Positions 45,248 to 50,824 of a stretch of DNA of 50,824 nucleotides are shown in pieces. The notes beneath the pieces are model-generated. The model had not been told where the DNA came from. It searched no databases and saw only the letters and a list, made by a program, of their open reading frames with translations. Every line of letters starts with the position of its first letter. The first letter of the stretch is position 1. Both the position numbers and the translations under genes were made by a program. The stretch covers positions 1 through 50,824 of the forward strand of contig JAGWBB010000007.1 in the NCBI GenBank assembly GCA_021296095.1. Reading direction: 5' to 3'. Origin of the DNA: Desulfurellaceae bacterium. GTDB taxonomy: Bacteria > Desulfobacterota > Binatia > Bin18.

Positions 45248-45970
45248 ATGAAGGCGCTGCAAGTTGTCCAGACAATCGCGGCTTACGGTATAGATGGCGT
45301 AGGACCACTGAGTTCAGCGAAGGAGCTTGCCCAGGAATATCTTAATGATAGCTCCTACTCCAGCAACGATGAGCGGGTGGACGCTCTTATCCGTTGGGAA
45401 ACAAGTAAAAATTTCGGCTCAGGCTTCTTAACTGGTCTTGGCGGTCTCACAACACTGCCCGCCAGCGTCCCAGCAGCGCTGGGAGCCTCATGGGCCATTC
45501 AGGCTCGTATGAGCGCTGCGACCGCAGTGATCCATGGTTATGATGTCCACGAAGATCGCGTTCGGACCTTCGTTCTTTTGACATTGCTGGGCGATGCCGG
45601 CAAAGAGGTTATGCGACAGGCCGGAATCAAAATCGGCCGGCGCGTGACTCTTGCGCTGATAAAAAAGATTCCTGGACGGGTGTTGATCGAAATCAACAAA
45701 AAAGTTGGTTTTCGATTACTGACCAAGGCCGGGGAACGGGGAGTCGTCAATTTTACTAAGGCAGTCCCGATCATCGGAGGGCTTGTTGGTGGAACGGTTG
45801 ACGCAATAGCTTGTCAAGTAGTTGGCCAGTTCGCAAAGAAGTGCTTCGGCTCTGAGCTTTCTCCGAGGGCTTTGCTCTTTGATGTGGAGCAGCCACACGC
45901 TACGGCCGACTACTATCAACTGCCTCAGCTGACCCCGTCTGCTCGGCTTTCTAAGGAAAATCTTTTATGA
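45248..45970 (+). CDS. EcsC family protein
   Basis: A 240-aa protein of the EcsC family, named after the third gene of the Bacillus ecs locus and of unknown biochemical function. The family look is in FGSGFLTGLGGLTTLPASVPAALG, the RVRTFVLLTLLGDAGKEVM helix, and the KAVPIIGGLVGGTVDAIACQVVGQFAKKCF segment, all moderately hydrophobic and likely membrane-associated. It has an excellent GGAGGAGGTG site before ATG 45248 and a consensus-like promoter. Its stop overlaps the start of the next gene (ATGA), so the two are translationally coupled. Confidence 0.8.
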   Translation: MKALQVVQTIAAYGIDGVGPLSSAKELAQEYLNDSSYSSNDERVDALIRWETSKNFGSGFLTGLGGLTTLPASVPAALGASWAIQARMSAATAVIHGYDVHEDRVRTFVLLTLLGDAGKEVMRQAGIKIGRRVTLALIKKIPGRVLIEINKKVGFRLLTKAGERGVVNFTKAVPIIGGLVGGTVDAIACQVVGQFAKKCFGSELSPRALLFDVEQPHATADYYQLPQLTPSARLSKENLL

Positions 45971-46617
45971 GTGTAGAACGTCTTGAAAAAATTCGTCGGT
46001 CGCTTCAGCGGGGATATGCGACACACTTCGAAGGGCCCAAAGACACTCCTGAGGAGCGGTTCATCGTTGAGAAATTCATCGTGCAGGAATTGTTACGCTC
46101 AATGAAATCGAGGGGCGAGGAACAATATTTTGGCCCCGTTCGACCTCCATCCCTCGGTGATCCACCAGACTGCGTGGTTTCTGACGGCGACGGTAAGCCG
46201 GTAGCTGTCGAAGTTACAGAATTTGTGTCGGAAGAGGCGATTAAGAGAAATTGGAGGATAAAGAGAGATCCGCAAAAGACGTGGCGGGACTCCATCTATC
46301 GACGCTGGGAGCCGAATGAGGTAATCGAGAAGATCAAGCGTATCATCCGAAAGAAGGACGGTAAGACATTCAAGGGTGGACCCTACGCAAAGAAAATTCT
46401 TCTTATCTTCACTGACGAAGACGCTCTCATCAGTGGGCGCTTTGAATACAAGAAGCTTTTCTCAGAACAATCATTCGGACCAGTTGATCAGATTGATGAG
46501 GTGTACTTTTTGTTCTCTTACGTAGGAGAGGCTCACCCTTACTACCATCGTGATAATCCCCTCTACGATGCGAAATTTGATCAAGGATATCCATATATCA
46601 AGTTATCTCTGAAATAG
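45967..46617 (+). CDS. Putative PD-(D/E)XK-like protein, function unknown
   Basis: A 216-aa soluble protein. A possible nuclease-fold core is PPDCVV (Asp68) followed by VAVEVTEF (Glu82, Thr84), then a helix with several Lys/Arg and a strand KKILLIFTDED. The third catalytic position, normally Lys in (D/E)XK, is Thr here, so activity is doubtful and the fold assignment is inference. It is translationally coupled to the EcsC gene by an ATGA overlap and followed 12 bp later by the YgiT-type gene. Its base composition is less GC-rich than the chromosome average here. Confidence 0.6.
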   Translation: MSVERLEKIRRSLQRGYATHFEGPKDTPEERFIVEKFIVQELLRSMKSRGEEQYFGPVRPPSLGDPPDCVVSDGDGKPVAVEVTEFVSEEAIKRNWRIKRDPQKTWRDSIYRRWEPNEVIEKIKRIIRKKDGKTFKGGPYAKKILLIFTDEDALISGRFEYKKLFSEQSFGPVDQIDEVYFLFSYVGEAHPYYHRDNPLYDAKFDQGYPYIKLSLK

Positions 46618-46629
46618 AAAATTCACGTT

Positions 46630-46854
46630 ATGAAATGCGCTATTTGCCAGCATGGACGGACTGCGGATGGCTACACGACCATCGTCCTGGAACGCGCCCA
46701 GACAACCGTAGTCTTCAAGAAAGTCCCGGCAAAAATCTGTAGCACTTGCGGGGAAGAATACGTTTCCGCTGCGGTGAATGAAGCCCTTCTTCGCCAAGCT
46801 CAAGAGGAAGCAAGACGCGGCGTCGCCCTTGAGATGCTCGACTTTGCCGCATAG
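46630..46854 (+). CDS. YgiT-type zinc finger protein (MqsA N-terminal-like)
   Basis: A 74-aa protein with two CXXC pairs, MKCAICQHG and AKICSTCGEEYVS, and a C-terminal helix (EALLRQAQEEARRGVALEML). This is the YgiT/MqsA N-terminal zinc domain, found in antitoxins that bind MqsR or DUF4258 toxins, but without the HTH domain of full MqsA. No MqsR or DUF4258 toxin is next to it; the neighbours are the nuclease-like and EcsC genes. The ribosome binding site is weak, so translation may depend on the upstream gene. Confidence 0.85.
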   Translation: MKCAICQHGRTADGYTTIVLERAQTTVVFKKVPAKICSTCGEEYVSAAVNEALLRQAQEEARRGVALEMLDFAA

Positions 46855-46968
46855 AAGGCAGCGAATCGCACGGCTATTGAGAGAGGAAGGCGGGTTGTGC
46901 CCCGCTAACTCGCCCCATGACCTGCGTTCATGCCGTCTAAAATTCGCCAAGACGAGGCTTGGAACAGC

Positions 46969-47313
46969 TCACGAAAATCGCTCCCAGGCGGCTTGCCGAC
47001 TCACACCCAGAGCCTTTCCGATTTGTGTCCAGGTGACCCCTCTCTTACGGAGGGTGTGGACATGCTGCTTGAGGGTGTCTGCCACCGAGCGAACAGTGAC
47101 GGCCGCCGGGCCTAGAGTACGCAGGAGTTCAGCATCGGTGAGAGAATCCCAGCCCGGAAAGACCGGGGCTGCCTCGCCGTCCAGGATGTTGTTACACACC
47201 GCCACGCAGACGTCGCAGATATAGACCCCTGGCCCGCCAATGAGCTTGCTCACGGTCTCTGAATCTTTTCGGCAGAAGGAGCAGAACAGAAGGTTCGTCT
47301 CAGTGGTTGCCAT
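46969..47313 (-). CDS. ClpX-type zinc finger fused to helix-turn-helix
   Basis: A 114-aa protein. Residues about 8-40 are a ClpX-type C4 zinc finger ([34 protein letters not shown]), which in ClpX mediates dimerisation and adaptor binding. The C-terminal 35 residues are a helix-turn-helix ([23 protein letters not shown]). There is no AAA+ domain. ATG at 47313 overlaps the end of the 62-aa paralogue by 14 bp. It probably regulates its own promoter through the two palindromes upstream of the pair; that is inference. Confidence 0.85.
   Translation of the reverse strand: MATTETNLLFCSFCRKDSETVSKLIGGPGVYICDVCVAVCNNILDGEAAPVFPGWDSLTDAELLRTLGPAAVTVRSVADTLKQHVHTLRKRGVTWTQIGKALGVSRQAAWERFS
47172..47284. 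repeat. Duplicated zinc-finger coding DNA, copy A
   Basis: 113 bp encoding the zinc finger of the 114-aa protein; about 10 mismatches by eye against copy B at 47341-47453. The high identity points to a recent tandem duplication. Confidence 0.85.
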
Positions 47314-47488
47314 GAGCGTCGCTCGGCTGGGGTGGGGCTGCCTCGCTGTCCAGGATGTTGTTGCACACCTCGACGCAGGCGTCACAGATATAGACCCCTG
47401 GTCCGCCAATGAGCTTGTTCACGGTCTCTGAGTCTTTTTGGCAGAAGGAGCAGTAAAGCAGCGCTTCCTTTTTTGCGCTTGCTGGCAT
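47300..47488 (-). CDS. Small ClpX-type zinc finger protein, 62 aa
   Basis: A 62-residue protein that is almost only a ClpX-type zinc finger: [18 protein letters not shown] then [15 protein letters not shown], followed by a short polar tail (QPSDAHGNH). It is the first gene behind the two-operator promoter and overlaps the HTH-carrying paralogue by 14 bp. It could be a decoy or heterodimer partner for the paralogue or for ClpX, or simply a truncated duplicate. ATG 47488 has GAGGAGG five bases upstream, which supports real expression. Confidence 0.75.
   Translation of the reverse strand: MPASAKKEALLYCSFCQKDSETVNKLIGGPGVYICDACVEVCNNILDSEAAPPQPSDAHGNH
47341..47453. repeat. Duplicated zinc-finger coding DNA, copy B
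   Basis: Partner of copy A, offset by 169 bp, encoding the zinc finger of the 62-aa protein. Confidence 0.85.
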
Positions 47489-47511
47489 AGTGGCCTCCTC
47501 GCAGTTGATGA

Positions 47512-47528
47512 GTCAAGGATATCTTGAC
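47512..47528. promoter_or_regulatory. Palindromic operator overlapping the -10 box
   Basis: GTCAAGGATATCTTGAC: arms GTCAAG and CTTGAC around a 5-base centre. It covers the -10 box of the ClpX-zinc-finger promoter and closely matches the palindrome at 47540-47556. Confidence 0.75.
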
Positions 47529-47544
47529 GTTTGAAGATTGTCAA
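47516..47544 (-). promoter_or_regulatory. Promoter of the ClpX-zinc-finger gene pair
   Basis: On the minus strand TTGACA (47544-47539) and TATCCT (47521-47516) are 17 bp apart, with the expected start near 47509 and the first ATG at 47488. Both boxes lie inside palindromes, a typical layout for a repressed promoter. Confidence 0.75.
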
Positions 47545-47556
47545 GGTTACCTTGAC
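47540..47556. promoter_or_regulatory. Palindromic operator overlapping the -35 box
   Basis: GTCAAGGTTACCTTGAC, a perfect palindrome with 7-base arms (8 if the flanking T and A are counted) around TTA. Its centre is 28 bp from that of the operator at 47512-47528, so two dimers could bind on nearly the same DNA face. Confidence 0.8.
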
Positions 47557-47585
47557 ATGGTCCGGTTGCGGGGACAAATCCTGGC

Positions 47586-48230
47586 TCAGCGCAGCCGGTC
47601 CGCTAGATGATGCCGGTCGTTCAGCGAGGCCAGGCGCCACAGCGAAAATAAGCCAAACTGACTGAAGACGATGGTGCTGCGTGACGCCAGGTCGATCTTG
47701 AGGTGGTGGATGTTGCCCAGGTCGAGGCCGAGCGCCGCGCACAGAATCGTGGCAATCGTCATCGTGTGACTCACCACTACCACCGAGCCGTCACACGCCT
47801 GCTCGCGCAGCCGATCAACAACCGGCCAGGCGCGGCTCTGCAAGGTTTCCAAGGTCTCGCCGCCCGGCGGTGGGGTGTGGGCCGGGTCTTGTTGCCAGCG
47901 GTGGAAGAACTCGGTGTGTTCGCCCAGCAGCTGCGCGCCGGTCAGGCCCTCAAGCTCGCCCTGATCCCACTCCCGCAGGGCGGCGACGGTCTCACAGCCC
48001 AGGCCGTGCGGCTCGGCAATCCGGCGCGCGGTTTCCAAGGCGCGCTGCAGGGGGCTGGACAGAATCAGGCCGGGACGCTTGGCGGCAAAGGTGGCGGCGA
48101 CCGCCTCGGCCTGGCTCAAGCCTTTTGGCGTCAGCGGAATATCGGTGATGCCCTGGCAGCGTCCGTCACGGTTCCACTCGGTCTCGCCGTGACGGACCAG
48201 ATGCACAGTCAGCGGACCCTGGCTCGGCAT
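47586..48230 (-). CDS. Histidine phosphatase / phosphoglycerate mutase family protein
   Basis: A 214-aa phosphohistidine phosphatase-fold enzyme. The catalytic RHG motif is in VHLVRHGETEWN, the second histidine in VVVVSHTMTIATIL, and the acid/base region is LREWDQGELEGLT. Members include alpha-ribazole phosphatase CobC and broad phosphatases; nothing nearby indicates cobalamin. Its ATG directly abuts the stop of the upstream CoA-transferase, so the two are coupled and it may remove phosphate from an intermediate of that pathway. Confidence 0.9.
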   Translation of the reverse strand: MPSQGPLTVHLVRHGETEWNRDGRCQGITDIPLTPKGLSQAEAVAATFAAKRPGLILSSPLQRALETARRIAEPHGLGCETVAALREWDQGELEGLTGAQLLGEHTEFFHRWQQDPAHTPPPGGETLETLQSRAWPVVDRLREQACDGSVVVVSHTMTIATILCAALGLDLGNIHHLKIDLASRSTIVFSQFGLFSLWRLASLNDRHHLADRLR

Positions 48231-49448
48231 TCAGTAAATGACCTTCTCCTCGGTCAGTTGGGCGATCTCCGACTCGCTCAGGCCCAGGATTTCTCCAAAC
48301 ACATAGGCGTTGTGCTGGCCCATGACCGGGGCGGGCCAGCGTAGTTCACCCGGAGTCTTGGACAGGTGAAACTGATGGCCCTCATAGGGAGACGGCCCCA
48401 TCTCCTTGTGATCGAGATACTGGAACATGTTCCAGGCGGCCAGGCGCGGGTCCTGGTGCAAATCCAGGCAGTTCTGGACCACCCCGGCCGGAACGCCGGC
48501 CTGCTGCAAGCGGTCCGCCGCAGCCTCGGCTTCCTGCTCGGCCGCCCAGGCGCCGAGCACCTCGTCGAGCGCCTCGGCGTTTTCGAGGCGCTCGGTCTGG
48601 GTGGCAAAGCGCACCTCATCGCCCCAGTCGGGCTTGCCCAGCACGTCGAGCAGGCCCTGCCACTGAGCGTCGGTGCTGACCGAGACGGCCAGCCAGCGGT
48701 CTTCTCCCTGACATTGGTACACCCCGTGCGGGGCGGCACGAACCGAGCGATTGCCCTCGCGGTTCAGCACCCGACCGTTGACCCGGTAGTCGAGCAGGGC
48801 GGGTGATAAAAAGTGGAGGGCGGCCTCGTACTGGGCCATGTCGATGTACTGGCCCTTGCCGGTCCGTCGCCGGTAGTCGAGCGCCGCCATGAGCGCGGTC
48901 GCGCCAAAACGGGGGGCGATGAAGTCGGTGTAGGCGCCGTAGGGCGGGGCCGGGTCACGGTCGGGCCAGCCCGAGATATGGTAGTAGCCGGTCAGCGAGG
49001 CCATCAGATTGCCGAAGCCGGGGTAGAGCGCGTGGGGTCCGGTCTGACCCTGCTGACAGGTAGACAGCATGATCAGCTCGGGATTGAGCTTGCGCAGGTT
49101 CTCATAATCCAGTCCCCAGTTGCGCATCGCCTTGGGGGTAAAGCTCTCCAGCACAACATCGGCCCAGGCGATCAGCTGCTTGGCCAGTTCCTGCGCCTTG
49201 GGCTTGCTGAGGTCGAGGGTGATGCCGTGCTTGCTGGTGTTGAAACTGGCAAAGAACTGGCTGCGGTCGAGGCCGGGCTGGCCGTCCGTCCAGGGCGGGG
49301 CTTGGCGCAGAATGTCGGGCCGGGCGTGGGACTCGACCCTGACGACTGTCGCCCCATGGTCGGCCAGGTATTTGGCGGTAATGGGGCCAACGCCGACCCA
49401 GGCGAAGTCAGCGACTTTGATGCCTTCGAATGCGTAACGGCGCTCCAT
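48231..49448 (-). CDS. CaiB/BaiF (class III) CoA-transferase, catalytic type
   Basis: A 405-aa class III acyl-CoA transferase that moves CoA between carboxylic acids through an Asp-anhydride/thioester. The fold signature is YLADHGATVVRVES near the N-terminus, NTSKHGITLDLSKPKAQELAKQLIAWADVVLESF, and the active aspartate is Asp175 in GAYTDFIAPRFGATALMAAL. GKGQYIDMAQYEAAL follows as usual. ATG at 49448 has AGGAGA six bases before it. It lies 28 bp after the second CaiB/BaiF gene, which lacks the aspartate; together they may form a heteromer. Confidence 0.93.
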   Translation of the reverse strand: MERRYAFEGIKVADFAWVGVGPITAKYLADHGATVVRVESHARPDILRQAPPWTDGQPGLDRSQFFASFNTSKHGITLDLSKPKAQELAKQLIAWADVVLESFTPKAMRNWGLDYENLRKLNPELIMLSTCQQGQTGPHALYPGFGNLMASLTGYYHISGWPDRDPAPPYGAYTDFIAPRFGATALMAALDYRRRTGKGQYIDMAQYEAALHFLSPALLDYRVNGRVLNREGNRSVRAAPHGVYQCQGEDRWLAVSVSTDAQWQGLLDVLGKPDWGDEVRFATQTERLENAEALDEVLGAWAAEQEAEAAADRLQQAGVPAGVVQNCLDLHQDPRLAAWNMFQYLDHKEMGPSPYEGHQFHLSKTPGELRWPAPVMGQHNAYVFGEILGLSESEIAQLTEEKVIY

Positions 49449-49476
49449 GCGGTGTCTCCTCAAAAGCGGTGGCGGC

Positions 49477-50754
49477 TCAGACGGCTCCGACCGTCCGCAG
49501 GACGGCCAGCTTTTCCCGGCCATAGCCCAGCAGTTCGCCGTAGACCTCGGCATTGTGCTCCCCGATGTGCGGGGCGCGCCCGGCGACCGACAGCGGGGTG
49601 TGGCTGAGTTTGGCAAACGGCCCCGGATAGGGAATTGTCGCGCCCAGATCTTCGTGCTCGACCGGCACGAAAAATTCGCGGGCGGCCAGCTGCTCGCTGG
49701 CGGTGATGTCTTCCGCGGTGGCGACCGGGGCGAGCAGAATGCGCCGCTTCAGGGCGCCGGCGTAGATCTCGGCCTTGGTCAGGGTCTTCAGAAACGCGGT
49801 AATCGCCGCCTCAATCTCGTCAATCTCCTTCTGGACCTCGTCGCCCCTGGCGTTCATGAAGGTGGCCGGTCCCCACTGGGTCCAGTCTTTGTCGAGCATC
49901 CACTGCGGGGCCAGGCCTTTTTCGTCCATCCAGCCGATGAATGCCGTGAGCGACGGGGTGAGGGGGCCGCCGGCGACCAGCAGCGTGATATAGCCGTCCT
50001 TGCACGGAAAGACGAGGCGTTGGCGCATGCCCTCAGAGCCGGCAAACACGCCGTTACGCTCGACCGAGTTGCCGTGCAGGATCGGAAACGCCTGCTCGTT
50101 CATCAGCGTCCAGACCACGCAGGCCTGCATGTTGACCACAACGTGTTGGCCCTCGCCGCTAATCTCACGCGGATAGTGGGCGGTCATCGAGCCGACCGCC
50201 GCTTCGGCGCTGGCGTGAAAATAGCTCTGCAACAGGTTGATGCGGGCCGGCCCGCGGTCCTTCTCGCCCATGATGGCCATGGCTCCGCCGGTTGCCCAGG
50301 CGATCAGGTCGTCAGCCTGCTGGTCGCGCCCGGCTTCGGTATCGCCAAACGGGGTAATCGAGGTCAGGATGATGCGCGGGTTGCACTGCGACAGGGCTGC
50401 GTAGCCGAGACCCAGCTCGTCCAGATAGCCGACCGGAAAGGTCTCGATCACAAAGTCCGAGACCGCGACCAGATCGCGCAACACGGCCCGCCCGTCGGCC
50501 GTTTCCAGGTCGAGGGTGACGCCTTTTTTGCCGGCGTTATAGGCGAACCAGAACAGGCTTTTCTCGGGGTCCGCCTCGTCGTGATAAAAGGGCGGCAGGC
50601 TCCGCGCCGCGTCCCCGCCCGGCGGCTCTATCTTAATCACCTCGGCGCCCATATCGGCAAACATTTTCCCGCACAGCATGCCTTTTTCGTCGCTCAGGTC
50701 GAGAACCCGGTAGCCGGCCATCAGCGCGCTGCGCCCTGGGGCGGATGTCGTCAT
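49477..50754 (-). CDS. CaiB/BaiF-fold protein lacking the catalytic aspartate
   Basis: A 425-aa class III CoA-transferase-fold protein: MFADMGAEVIKIEPPGGDAAR, NAGKKGVTLDLETADGRAVLRDLVAVSDFVIETF and GEGQHVVVNMQ are typical. At the position of the catalytic Asp (ALGDSNTG in formyl-CoA transferase) it reads NLLQSYFHAS, with Gln176 in place of Asp. It is therefore probably a non-catalytic partner of the adjacent Asp-containing protein, as in heteromeric benzylsuccinate CoA-transferase (BbsEF-type), or an inactive paralogue. ATG 50754 is the first gene of the three-gene unit CoA-transferase/CoA-transferase/phosphatase. Confidence 0.9.
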   Translation of the reverse strand: MTTSAPGRSALMAGYRVLDLSDEKGMLCGKMFADMGAEVIKIEPPGGDAARSLPPFYHDEADPEKSLFWFAYNAGKKGVTLDLETADGRAVLRDLVAVSDFVIETFPVGYLDELGLGYAALSQCNPRIILTSITPFGDTEAGRDQQADDLIAWATGGAMAIMGEKDRGPARINLLQSYFHASAEAAVGSMTAHYPREISGEGQHVVVNMQACVVWTLMNEQAFPILHGNSVERNGVFAGSEGMRQRLVFPCKDGYITLLVAGGPLTPSLTAFIGWMDEKGLAPQWMLDKDWTQWGPATFMNARGDEVQKEIDEIEAAITAFLKTLTKAEIYAGALKRRILLAPVATAEDITASEQLAAREFFVPVEHEDLGATIPYPGPFAKLSHTPLSVAGRAPHIGEHNAEVYGELLGYGREKLAVLRTVGAV

Positions 50755-50824
50755 TGCGTGGCTCCTTGTCGGGTGTGGAATCGGCGCCGCAGTCCAGGCG
50801 CTGGGCGAACTCTAGTGCTGAACC

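Larger units (their letters stand above)
43815..47557. other. Accessory segment with lower GC content and mostly unknown genes
   Basis: This ~3.7-kb stretch between the monooxygenase and the phosphatase is visibly less GC-rich than the rest and contains mostly proteins without housekeeping assignments. It has its own promoters, two sets of direct repeats and a two-operator promoter. No integrase, transposase or att-like core is seen, so the mechanism of any transfer is unclear. Boundaries are approximate: the first direct repeat on the left and the operator pair on the right. Confidence 0.5.

Noticed and set aside
46855-46968. Short gap between the YgiT gene and the ClpX-zinc-finger pair as a toxin gene
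   Set aside because: Only a small GC hairpin is seen; there is no room for an MqsR or DUF4258 toxin and no start with a ribosome binding site.
43815-47557. Prophage or integrative element
   Set aside because: No integrase, recombinase, transposase, structural phage gene or tRNA-attached att site is present, so only the neutral term accessory segment is used.

Overview
The window comes from a high-GC Gram-negative chromosome. It encodes a TolC-type outer-membrane factor, a PilC-type pilus platform protein, an HpnD-type squalene synthase and a class A RNase P RNA. Two LLM-class flavin oxidoreductases, class III (CaiB/BaiF) CoA-transferases, an MCC-type carboxyltransferase and a Baeyer-Villiger-type monooxygenase, together with the dnaG / tRNA / zinc-ribbon / rnpB neighbourhood, suggest an uncultured deltaproteobacterium-like lineage (Desulfobacterota, Binatota or Tectomicrobia type). 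That placement is inferred from gene content only. Most of the DNA is compact housekeeping chromosome.

Layout. 0.1-8.8 kb: 2-hydroxyacid dehydrogenase, LLM oxidoreductase with an NTF2-like partner, EamA exporter, crotonase-fold protein without the usual glutamates, DUF2797 protein, AmtB and a secreted beta-propeller. 9.1-14.8 kb: YjbQ, dxr and an HpnD-like synthase (isoprenoid/hopanoid), a RibB fused to a dead GTP-cyclohydrolase-II-like domain, and Hsp33. 14.8-20.7 kb, minus strand: recO, ppdK, aroE, pilC. 20.8-27.8 kb, plus strand: grpE-dnaK-(terminator)-dnaJ, then thiL, larB and an ABC1 kinase. 27.9-35.5 kb: ClC channel/antiporter, rpsU, dnaG, a CAT-anticodon tRNA, a zinc-ribbon coiled-coil protein, rnpB and an AMIN-TolC fusion. 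35.5-43.8 kb, mostly minus strand: folE, MCC-type carboxyltransferase, nitroreductase, LLM oxidoreductase, YVTN propeller, two tiny membrane proteins (plus strand), asnS and a Baeyer-Villiger-type monooxygenase. 47.6-50.8 kb: histidine phosphatase and two CaiB/BaiF CoA-transferases.

The accessory part is about 43.8-47.6 kb. It is visibly less GC-rich and holds mostly unfamiliar genes: an HTH protein with a hydrophobic glycine-rich tail, a secreted tyrosine/lysine-rich two-repeat protein, a translationally coupled EcsC-family / nuclease-like pair followed by a YgiT-type zinc finger, and two overlapping ClpX-type zinc-finger genes behind a promoter covered by two palindromic operators. A pair of ~74-bp direct repeats flanks the first two genes, and a 24-bp perfect repeat straddles the end of the HTH gene. 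This stretch is the best candidate here for an undescribed system.

Other points of interest: the RibB fusion has lost all three zinc cysteines of its second domain; the AMIN and TolC domains are joined in one polypeptide; one of the two CaiB/BaiF neighbours lacks the catalytic aspartate, as expected for a heteromeric enzyme; and rpoD is missing from its usual place after dnaG.
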